From: SZUA-430 sp964638635
GTDB lineage: Bacteria; Pseudomonadota; Alphaproteobacteria; Micropepsales; Micropepsaceae
Direction: 5' to 3'
DNA length: 64,000 nucleotides
NCBI GenBank assembly: GCA_964638635.1
Contig: CAZXAQ010000003.1
Span: 1 to 64,000, forward strand
In this document: piece after piece, positions 24,535 to 31,281 of the stretch
Position numbering within the stretch: the stretch's first letter is position 1
How the letters are laid out: each line of letters begins with the position of its first letter
Position numbers and translations under genes: made by a program
The notes under the pieces: generated by a model
What the model saw: the letters and a program-made list of their open reading frames with translations, nothing else
Database searches by the model: none
What the model was told of the DNA's origin: nothing

Positions 24535-25221
24535 ATGTCGGGCGTGGGCACACGGATCAAGAAGGCACGCGAAGCGTTAGGCATGACGCAAGTCGCGCTC
24601 GCGCGCTCCGTCGGCGTCTCGCAGCAAGCCGTGATGGAACTCGAATCCGGCCGCGCGAAAGGAACGAAACACACCGCAAAGTTCGCCCGCGCTTTAGGTC
24701 AAGATCCGCTCTGGCTCGAAACTGGTGACGGACGGATACGCGAGCCCGCGAAAGCCAAACGCCAAGCACGCGCCGAACCGCAGGAAGCGGTGCCCGAACT
24801 CGCCGACTATGAGCGCATCCCGCTGTTCGACATCCGCCAGGCCGCCGGACGAAGCGCTCTATCCAACACCGCGAACGCAATCGGCTTCGAACTCTTCGCA
24901 AGTGCGTGGCTTCGCCAGATCTCGCCAACACCGTTCTCGCAACTCGCGGTCGTCGCAATGTCCGGCGATGCGATGGAACCAACCTTGGGTCACGGTGATC
25001 ATGCGTTGGTCGACACCGCCCAACAGAACCTGCGGCGCGAAGGCATCTATGTGTTGAGACTCGACGACACGCTGCTGCTCCGCCGCGTGACGATGCACCC
25101 CGCGACGAAGCGCGTGACGATTGCCGCCGACAACGCGCACTATCAACCCTACACGGACCTCGACCCCGACGCGCTCGAAACGCTCGGCCGCGTCATCTGG
25201 ATTGGGCACACGTTGGGCTAG
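24535..25221 (+). CDS. XRE-family repressor with S24/LexA-like domain lacking the catalytic dyad
   Basis: 228 residues from the ATG at 24535 (GGGAGGG ribosome-binding site). N-terminal helix-turn-helix (residues 5-62): R-I-K-K-A-R-E-A-L-G-M-T-Q-V-A-L-A-R-S-V-G-V-S-Q-Q, listed residue by residue. C-terminal S24 fold (from about residue 95). The Ser of the usual G-D-S-M-E-P-T is Ala146 here, and the Lys expected in V-K-R is Arg183. It should bind DNA but not self-cleave, unlike LexA or lambda CI. It probably represses itself and the divergent gene; no prophage genes are adjacent. Confidence 0.8.
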   Translation: MSGVGTRIKKAREALGMTQVALARSVGVSQQAVMELESGRAKGTKHTAKFARALGQDPLWLETGDGRIREPAKAKRQARAEPQEAVPELADYERIPLFDIRQAAGRSALSNTANAIGFELFASAWLRQISPTPFSQLAVVAMSGDAMEPTLGHGDHALVDTAQQNLRREGIYVLRLDDTLLLRRVTMHPATKRVTIAADNAHYQPYTDLDPDALETLGRVIWIGHTLG

Positions 25222-25538
25222 CGCGACCGGTAAAGCGCGTAGAAGACCGGGAGCAGCAGCAACCCCAAGACCACCGACAGCGCGAGACCGCCAAACACGA
25301 TCAGAACGAGGACGGCATAGAGGTCCTTCACCCACCCCGGCAGATCGAACGGAGCAATCATCTCCAAGGTCGACACAAGGAAGTCGACGGTCGGCTCGAT
25401 GGCCACCGCATTCGCGGCCGCGAGTTTGCCGCCCAGCCGGTCAATGCCGACACCGGTCAGTGCCGACACAGCGGCGATACCGCCGAGCACCGTCAGAAGA
25501 ACCGCCAGCAACGCGTATGGCCAAAACCAACGCCGCAT
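25218..25538 (-). CDS. small membrane protein (106 aa), unknown
   Basis: 106 residues with a hydrophobic N-terminal segment (about 6-30) and a C-terminal helix (about 72-100). Between them lies an amphipathic part ending P-F-D-L-P-G-W-V-K-D-L-Y. The gene's stop overlaps the convergent stop of the XRE-S24 regulator. Family not recognised. Confidence 0.6.
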   Translation of the reverse strand: MRRWFWPYALLAVLLTVLGGIAAVSALTGVGIDRLGGKLAAANAVAIEPTVDFLVSTLEMIAPFDLPGWVKDLYAVLVLIVFGGLALSVVLGLLLLPVFYALYRSR

Positions 25539-25611
25539 ACCCCACCCTCAAGACCCGGCAGGGTCGTAGCACGAAGGGTGACGCACTGGCTGCAGCGCCA
25601 GTGCAACGGGA

Positions 25612-26358
25612 TCAGACGGTGATGATGCGCCCGCGAAGCGCCTTGGCGACGGCCTGAATCCGGGTGGAAACGCCCAGCTTCGCCTTGGCGCTGTCCACAT
25701 GGAAGCGGACGGTCCGCGGGCTGATCCCAAGCAATTGCCCGATTTCCGCATCAGGCCGGCCGATCGCGACCTGCCGCAGGCATTGGGCCTCCCGGGCCGA
25801 AAGCACGCTGACGGACGGGGACGTCCCGTCGCGAAGCGCGAGGGCCCGCTCGATCGACGCGTGCGCCACGACCTGGAGCAGCGCCCGCGTTAACGGTGAG
25901 CTGTCCGGTTCCAGCCCGCCGAAGTTCGCACCCGCAATGGGCTGCCCCGCTCGATGGATGGGAACAACCAGACCGTCCCCACGCCGGACCGTCTCTGCCA
26001 TCAAATCGAGCCAACGCGCCCCGGCGTGGGTGGGATCCTTGCGCAAGTCCGAGATCAGAAAGGGCGACGACCCCTCCATGCAACCGCGAACCACCGGATG
26101 CTGGTTTGCCAGCATCTCTCGGTCGATATCCCCGAGCACCTTCGGATCGTCGCTATAGAGGAGGGCCTCCCGAGCACCACCGACCACACGCGTCAGGTCG
26201 AACGCCAGGAAGTGCGAGTAACCAAATCGCGCGATGAAATCCTTAACGCCTTGCCAAACTGCGGCCGGGATGTGCGCGCTGCGGATGCGGGACAGCACAT
26301 CTGTTAGCTCGGAATAGTTGTCCATCGCCCCAAAAGCGCCCTCTGCAACCAGCACCAT
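25612..26358 (-). CDS. LuxR-type regulator with autoinducer-binding-like domain (solo)
   Basis: 248 residues. The N-terminal domain (about 15-175) resembles the autoinducer-binding fold (F-L-A-F-D-L-T-R, L-L-Y-S-D-D-P, Q-H-P-V-V-R-G, G-D-G-L-V-V-P-I-H). The C-terminal LuxR HTH (about 183-245) has L-S-A-R-E-A-Q-C-L, G-R-P-D-A-E-I-G-Q-L-L-G-I-S-P-R-T-V-R-F-H-V. No luxI-type synthase lies in the window, so this is a solo receptor; the ligand could be an acyl-homoserine lactone or something else. Start: ATG at 26358, with GGAAG upstream; ATG at 26325 is an alternative. Confidence 0.82.
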   Translation of the reverse strand: MVLVAEGAFGAMDNYSELTDVLSRIRSAHIPAAVWQGVKDFIARFGYSHFLAFDLTRVVGGAREALLYSDDPKVLGDIDREMLANQHPVVRGCMEGSSPFLISDLRKDPTHAGARWLDLMAETVRRGDGLVVPIHRAGQPIAGANFGGLEPDSSPLTRALLQVVAHASIERALALRDGTSPSVSVLSAREAQCLRQVAIGRPDAEIGQLLGISPRTVRFHVDSAKAKLGVSTRIQAVAKALRGRIITV

Positions 26359-27019
26359 AAGCCAATCTTCCCTGCAGCAGTCCCTTAGACACTTATGTCA
26401 ACCGCACCGTCCGAGGTCTTCTGGCAGCCGCGCCAGGGCTGCAAGAGGCGGACCATGCACCTATCGCCTCAGCAGGCTTAACGCACGGGTGTTGCGATCC
26501 GACCGGATCAAACAAGTGCTCGAAACACGTTCGCTGCGCTGCAAAAACACGTGCTGCTTTCAGTGCATGCCCATCACACCTTCGTCCGTGCATGAGGTGT
26601 TGCCGATTGTAACCATCGCGGCGATCAACTTCTGAAACGATGAGTAACACTGCGCGATCCATCGTCCGTGCACGTCGTAACCAAGATCGAGCGATGCAAA
26701 TTGCTCCGCATGCGGAAAAATTTTCATCCCCCTCTATTGCAAAATCGAAAGTAGACATACGCTTCTCGTTACAGTAGCCGCGTGATTCTCGTGGTCCGAG
26801 TTTGGAGTTGCGCGGCTACCGCCTAGGGAGGGCGGCAGTATGCGTACGGGGCTAAGACGTCTGAATGACGTCGGCAAGCGTTGGGTAAATTGGGCGGCGG
26901 TGTTCCGAAAGATCGGGAAAGTCTAACGGCGCGGTTTTCGAACTGCGGCGTTGTTTCTTCGACGCGCCGGAACGGTGAGTTCCGTTAATGGCGCGCTTCT
27001 TGCGGAGTGCTGGATCGCC
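26359..27019. other. 661-bp divergent intergenic region between luxR-type gene and barrel-like gene
   Basis: No long gene is supported. The right half carries leader-like features: a 9-bp perfect stem GTAGCCGCG (26774-26782) / CGCGGCTAC (26811-26819), a 28-codon ORF with a very strong ribosome-binding site (26840-26926), and a second stem CGGCGCG (26927-26933) / CGCGCCG (26963-26969). All point rightward toward the gene at 27020. The left half (26359-26760) holds the upstream region of the luxR-type gene, with nothing recognisable. Confidence 0.5.
26840..26926 (+). CDS. candidate small protein or leader peptide (28 aa)
   Basis: ATG preceded by AGGGAGGG with 7-nt spacing, one of the best ribosome-binding sites in the window. 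The peptide begins M-R-T-G-L-R-R-L-N-D-V-G-K and ends F-R-K-I-G-K-V: basic (eight Lys/Arg), with two Trp, able to form a cationic amphipathic helix. The stop codon abuts a 7-bp hairpin that precedes the next gene by about 50 bp. It may be a regulatory leader or a short membrane-active peptide. Coding is supported only by the ribosome-binding site and position. Confidence 0.4.
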   Translation: MRTGLRRLNDVGKRWVNWAAVFRKIGKV

Positions 27020-28663
27020 ATGGAACATCGTTCGTCGCCAAAACTGGCACAAAACCGTCTCAGCACGTTGTTGCTGGCCGGTACCGCAGTTTGCGCAACC
27101 GGCAGCGCCCGTGCCGAACCGATACAGGCCTACTGGCTGACGCCATCGGTTCTCGCGAGCAGCCTCGGCATCGAAGGTGCCGCCGCCGCACAACAGATCA
27201 AAACGCTGAAGAAAAAAATCTTCGCCAAACAAGACGCCGAGCTGTTCATCGCGCCGGCCCCCGATTGGAAGGGCCTGACCCCGGCGCTCGACGGCTTCGA
27301 CAAGCCGCTACAATTCAGTGACACGACGGCGCCCGAGGCGCCCGTTTCGATCAAGCTCCGCGGCGGGTCGTTCGACTTCGAACCCTCCGTGAACGTGAAG
27401 GTCGACCGCCTGGCACAAGGTCTGAACTTCTCGAACGGCGCCGTCGCCGCCGAAAGCGTCGGCTTCGACGCGCAAGCATTCAACGGCCGCCTGTCGTTCA
27501 GCACCGATATCGCCAAGACCGTCGATGAGACCGACACGCGCGACTTCCGCGACCCTGAGCTGCGCGAACGCGACCGCTCGATCCGCTTGACCGATACCTC
27601 GCGCCGCCACCGCTTCTCGGCAAAGGTGATCGACTCCGAGAATCTGAGGCTCCTCGTCGACGGCGACTTCGGCGAGACGTCCGAAGGCTTCGCCGCTTCG
27701 CTCAACCAATTGCCGACCGGCAAACTCGTTCTGCCCGGTTCATGGTCGAACCTCTCGTCCAGCATTGAGGTCGGCGAGGCGCGAGTTAAGCTCGACTATC
27801 AAGACTACGTCACGAACCGCGAAGCGCTGAAACGGCAAGGCTTCACGCTGGCTTACGCGTCGTCCGCGATGTCCGTCTACCGCAAGGAAGGCATGGAGTT
27901 TAACCTGACCCAAGGCGGTCAGTGGCTGAAGCGCACGTCGTTCACCGGCATCAACGCCGACGTCATCGTCGCCGACGTTCTGCCCGACGCCGTGGCCGAT
28001 GCGATCGACCCGATCCGCCCGTTCCTGCCGACCATGGTCAGCGGCGGCTTCGAGCGCGGCGACGTCGTACGCTCCGAACTTCTCCCCGGCCCGCGCGATC
28101 GCGTCACGACCGCGAACGCCGCATTGACCTGGGACACGCGCCTCGGCGAAACGACGGCCAGCGCTTGGGAACGCCGCATCGAGACCGACATGGTTCAACC
28201 CGGCAACGAAGACGGAAAGATCCCGCTGGCGCGCTCGCAAGACCGCTTTCTGGACATCTCGCACAAAGTTCGCCGCGGCAATTGGCAGTTCGGCGCCGGC
28301 CTCTCGATGATCGAGACCGACGACACGATCGCGGGCGTCCGCAACACGCAAAGCGAAGTGGCACCGCACATCTCGATCGCCTACGCGCCGGAGAACGGCC
28401 CGAAGATCGAACTGCGGTATGGCGCGGCCGACGCGCAGTCGCAGATCATCGACGACAATTTGGCGGCACGCGCCAAGACGAAGCAGCTGCAGCTCAGCGT
28501 CGATATCTCGACCTTCGCCCAGGAAGAATTGGGCAAGCCCGATGCGAAGCTGAAGCTCGAGTACCGCTACGACCTCAACGGCAGCGACCGCGATCCTGTC
28601 AGCGGCCGCGAACGCGGCGGCGGGCACGCCCTGCTGCTGACGTTCTCGACACCGTTGAACTGA
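27020..28663 (+). CDS. exported, probably outer-membrane beta-barrel protein, unknown family
   Basis: 547 residues from the ATG at 27020 (GGAG upstream); this start gives a signal peptide ending G-S-A-R-A near residue 32. The mature protein has alternating polar/hydrophobic strands, many of them in pairs with charged loops (D-R-D-P-V-S-G-R-E-R-G-G-G), and ends H-A-L-L-L-T-F-S-T-P-L-N, consistent with a barrel's last strand although not ending in Phe. An early coil (Q-Q-I-K-T-L-K-K-K) follows the leader. I do not recognise the family. It is downstream of the leader-like elements described at 26359-27019. Confidence 0.65.
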   Translation: MEHRSSPKLAQNRLSTLLLAGTAVCATGSARAEPIQAYWLTPSVLASSLGIEGAAAAQQIKTLKKKIFAKQDAELFIAPAPDWKGLTPALDGFDKPLQFSDTTAPEAPVSIKLRGGSFDFEPSVNVKVDRLAQGLNFSNGAVAAESVGFDAQAFNGRLSFSTDIAKTVDETDTRDFRDPELRERDRSIRLTDTSRRHRFSAKVIDSENLRLLVDGDFGETSEGFAASLNQLPTGKLVLPGSWSNLSSSIEVGEARVKLDYQDYVTNREALKRQGFTLAYASSAMSVYRKEGMEFNLTQGGQWLKRTSFTGINADVIVADVLPDAVADAIDPIRPFLPTMVSGGFERGDVVRSELLPGPRDRVTTANAALTWDTRLGETTASAWERRIETDMVQPGNEDGKIPLARSQDRFLDISHKVRRGNWQFGAGLSMIETDDTIAGVRNTQSEVAPHISIAYAPENGPKIELRYGAADAQSQIIDDNLAARAKTKQLQLSVDISTFAQEELGKPDAKLKLEYRYDLNGSDRDPVSGRERGGGHALLLTFSTPLN

Positions 28664-28730
28664 GGCATTTCCGCCGTAAGGCACGCGCAAAAGCGCCGCT
28701 CTTGACGCGCGCCCGCGCGATCACGACCTT

Positions 28731-29555
28731 ATGGCGGCTATGAGCACAGCCGCCATCGCCCCTGCAAAACAGCCGCCGCTCGCGTTCCATTCGAACGTCG
28801 GCTCGCGCCACGTTCCTTACGGGCCGCTGCCGCGCCAGAAGCTCGACATCTACGTCCCGAAGAATGGCGAGGTGAAGGCGACGATCCTCTACCTCTACGG
28901 CGGCGGTTGGGTCTCCGGCGCACGCTGGTACTACCGCCTGTTCGGACGCGCCATGGCCGCACGAGGCTTCGCGGTCGTCGTTCCCGACTACCACCTCTAT
29001 CCCAAAGCGACGTTCCCGGCCTTCGTCGAAGATGCCGCGTTGGCGTTCAAGTGGATGCACGACCACGCCGCCGAACTCGGCGGCAACTCGGCGCGTCTTT
29101 TCGTGATGGGACATTCCGCCGGCGCGCACATCTCGACGCTGCTCGCGCTCGATCCTTCATATTTGCGCACGCACGGCCTTCAACCCACATCGATCAAAGG
29201 CATCGTCGGACTTGCAGGCCCCTACACGCTCGATCCCCTGAAGTGGACAGGCCTCAAGGACATCTTCGCCACCTCGCGCGACGCGCCGCACGCCGCCCGC
29301 CCGATCAAGCTCGTGCGCGCCGAGGCCCCGCCGATGCTGCTGCTCCACGGCGCCCGCGACCGCGTCGTCGGCCCGCACGCCAGCATCAACCTCGCAAGCG
29401 CACTGACCACGGCAGGCGCCACGGCAGAAGCAAAGGTCTACCCGAACATCGGCCACTTCGAGATCTTCGCCGCCTACCTCTGGGGCTGGCGCTGGCGCGC
29501 AAGCGTCCTGAAGGACACCGAAGCCTTCATCGAAGCCCGTCTCGACAGCCGCTAG
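28731..29555 (+). CDS. alpha/beta hydrolase (carboxylesterase, HSL-like)
   Basis: 274 residues. The oxyanion element is Y-G-G-G-W (about residues 58-62) in place of the common H-G-G-G-W. The nucleophile elbow is G-H-S-A-G (Ser127 area). D-R-V-V-G near residue 208 and N-I-G-H-F-E supply the Asp and His. No signal peptide is present. It probably cleaves a small ester or acyl compound. ATG codons at 28731 and 28740 are both possible starts. The stop region overlaps the convergent thioesterase stop by 4 bp. Confidence 0.85.
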   Translation: MAAMSTAAIAPAKQPPLAFHSNVGSRHVPYGPLPRQKLDIYVPKNGEVKATILYLYGGGWVSGARWYYRLFGRAMAARGFAVVVPDYHLYPKATFPAFVEDAALAFKWMHDHAAELGGNSARLFVMGHSAGAHISTLLALDPSYLRTHGLQPTSIKGIVGLAGPYTLDPLKWTGLKDIFATSRDAPHAARPIKLVRAEAPPMLLLHGARDRVVGPHASINLASALTTAGATAEAKVYPNIGHFEIFAAYLWGWRWRASVLKDTEAFIEARLDSR

Positions 29556-29962
29556 AGAATCATCTGCGTCTGCGTCACCAGCGCGACCAGCTTGCCGTCC
29601 TCGCGCGTGATGCGCGTCTGCCAGACCTGCGTCTTGCCGCCGCGATGCACCGGCGTCGTTGTCGCGCGCACCAAACTCCCGCTCTGCGCCGCCGCAAGGA
29701 AGTTCGTCTTGCTCTCAATCGTCGTCGTACCCTTCGCGCCGTCGGGCAGGTTCAGAAACGTGGCGACAGCACCCGCGGTGTCGGCCAGCGCCATCGCGGC
29801 ACCGCCATGCAGAATAGGCATCGGCGCCGTGCATAGGTCCTCGCGCACCTTCAACTCGGCGACGACCTCGTCCTTCGACACGGAAACAAACCGCACGCCC
29901 ATCAGCTTGGCGAACGGCAACGGATTCGCATTCAATTGATCTGCAGTCAGCATGTCTCGCAT
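29552..29962 (-). CDS. PaaI-type hotdog-fold thioesterase
   Basis: 136 residues with the hotdog signature: L-H-G-G-A-A-M-A-L-A-D-T-A-G at about residues 50-63, whose Gly/Asp region lines the active site, then T-T-I-E-S-K-T-N-F-L-A-A and a final strand Q-V-W-Q-T-R-I. Such enzymes hydrolyse acyl-CoA thioesters, often aromatic. Cytoplasmic. A start at 29953 (M-L-T-A-D-Q) is also possible. It is monocistronic and convergent with the esterase. Confidence 0.85.
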   Translation of the reverse strand: MRDMLTADQLNANPLPFAKLMGVRFVSVSKDEVVAELKVREDLCTAPMPILHGGAAMALADTAGAVATFLNLPDGAKGTTTIESKTNFLAAAQSGSLVRATTTPVHRGGKTQVWQTRITREDGKLVALVTQTQMIL

Positions 29963-30022
29963 TCGTTTCGGCGCAATCTAGCTAAACCCGCCCGGCGCCG
30001 AAGGCGATTACCCCTGACGTAA

Positions 30023-30634
30023 TCAACCCTCGCGCATCGCGCGCACCTTCTTCGCGGCCGGGCGCCCCCAACACCGCGTCACCCAATCGTGAAGGTGCGG
30101 TTTGCCGGCAAGATCGACGAACAGCAGCCGGTATAGCACCGACGCGACATTCAAATCCGCGACCGTAAACGCGTCCGGCTCAACCAGATACTGCCGCCCG
30201 GCAAGTTCGCCGTTCAGCACCTGCAACGGCCACTCCATCGCCTCGCGTGCCTCACGCGCGATCTTCACATCGCGCGCTTCCGGCGGCAGAAGCATCGCGT
30301 GCGTGATCCAGCGCACGATGGGCGCGTCGAGTTCCGACATTACCCAGAAACTCCACTGCCAAGCCTTCGCCTCACCTTGCGCATCGCGCGGATAGAGCTT
30401 CCCGTGCTTCTTGGCGAGATAGAGATTGATCGCCATCGACTCGGAAAGCTTGAACCCGCCGTCGTCGACCGCAGGAATGTGCCCCGCGGGATTGATCTTC
30501 AGATATGCGGCCGTGCGCGTCGCACCGTCGGCCGTCAGCGTCTGAACAAGCTCATAGGGAATGCCCGCCTCTTCGCAAAGCCAAAGCGTGCGTATCGCCC
30601 GCGACTGCGGATAGCCGTAGATCTTCAGCGTCAT
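30023..30634 (-). CDS. glutathione S-transferase family protein
   Basis: 203 residues with a thioredoxin-like N-terminal domain (I-Y-G-Y-P-Q-S-R-A-I-R-T-L-W, then G-H-I-P-A-V-D-D-G-G-F-K-L-S-E-S-M-A-I, the cis-Pro and Glu-Ser glutathione-binding motif) and an all-helical C-terminal domain with F-T-V-A-D-L-N-V-A-S-V. The likely catalytic Ser lies in the P-Q-S-R segment. It conjugates glutathione or acts in thiol redox; substrate unknown. It follows the Cu-Zn SOD gene on the same strand with 3 bp between, so the two are probably one oxidative-stress operon. Confidence 0.88.
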   Translation of the reverse strand: MTLKIYGYPQSRAIRTLWLCEEAGIPYELVQTLTADGATRTAAYLKINPAGHIPAVDDGGFKLSESMAINLYLAKKHGKLYPRDAQGEAKAWQWSFWVMSELDAPIVRWITHAMLLPPEARDVKIAREAREAMEWPLQVLNGELAGRQYLVEPDAFTVADLNVASVLYRLLFVDLAGKPHLHDWVTRCWGRPAAKKVRAMREG

Positions 30635-30637
30635 ACC

Positions 30638-31270
30638 CTACTGCGCTCCGTCGGCGCTGACGGTACCGCACGCGATCCGCGCCCCGCCGCCGCCCAACGG
30701 CTTTGGCTGATCCGAAAAATTGTCGCCGCCCTCATGAATGACGATCGCGCGCCCGCGCACCTCGTTCACCGAGAGCCGCAGGGCGTTCACGGCCTCGGTT
30801 GCCGTCCCATCGGCCGCAACGTCAAGCACCGGCAGATCGCCGCGATGCCCAGCATCTCCCATGGGACCGACGTGCTTGCCCGTTGCGTTGGGATCGTAGT
30901 GACCGCCCGCCGCGAGTCCCGCCTGCATCTTTCCGTCCTTCATCCCCGGGCCGCAGTTCGGGTTCTCGTGCACGTGAAACCCGTGCGGCCCAGGCGGCAA
31001 GCCCTTGAGATTGGGCACGATGCGCAGGCCACCACGCGAATCTGACAACGTCAAAGTCCCAATCTCAGGCCCAATGCCATTCGCATCGATCTTGAACATC
31101 GACACCGTGACCTGCCGCAGCGTGCTCGACCCGCCGCCGCCAACGGGCACCGTTGTCGAAGCGCCAATACCGACATTGCCGGACGTCCCACCGACACCGA
31201 CCCCAACCGACATGCCCTGGCAGCCGGCCATCGCCAGCGCCGCACAAGAGACGAGAAACGCGTTGCGCAT
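30638..31270 (-). CDS. sodC: Cu-Zn superoxide dismutase lipoprotein
   Basis: 210 residues from the ATG at 31270. The leader ends in a lipobox L-A-M-A-G-C, so the protein is lipid-anchored in the envelope. A Gly/Val-rich spacer (about 18-50) leads to the SOD domain. Copper/zinc ligands are present in H-G-F-H-V-H-E, A-G-G-H-Y-D-P, H-R-G-D-L-P-V-L and the last H in V-I-H-E-G-G-D. It converts periplasmic superoxide to peroxide and oxygen. It lies between the E1/transketolase gene (11 bp upstream) and the GST gene. Confidence 0.92.
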   Translation of the reverse strand: MRNAFLVSCAALAMAGCQGMSVGVGVGGTSGNVGIGASTTVPVGGGGSSTLRQVTVSMFKIDANGIGPEIGTLTLSDSRGGLRIVPNLKGLPPGPHGFHVHENPNCGPGMKDGKMQAGLAAGGHYDPNATGKHVGPMGDAGHRGDLPVLDVAADGTATEAVNALRLSVNEVRGRAIVIHEGGDNFSDQPKPLGGGGARIACGTVSADGAQ

Positions 31271-31281
31271 GGAAGCACTCC

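Noticed and set aside
23545..25221. Prophage immunity region
   Set aside because: An XRE-S24 repressor is present, but no integrase, Cro, replication or structural phage genes surround it.
26393..26758. 121-codon minus-strand frame upstream of the luxR-type gene
   Set aside because: Atypical composition (Cys/Arg-rich) and no ribosome-binding site; it lies in a promoter-bearing gap.
25612..27019. Quorum-sensing pair with a luxI-type synthase
   Set aside because: No acyl-homoserine-lactone synthase motif was found on either strand near the LuxR-type gene, so it is listed as a solo regulator.
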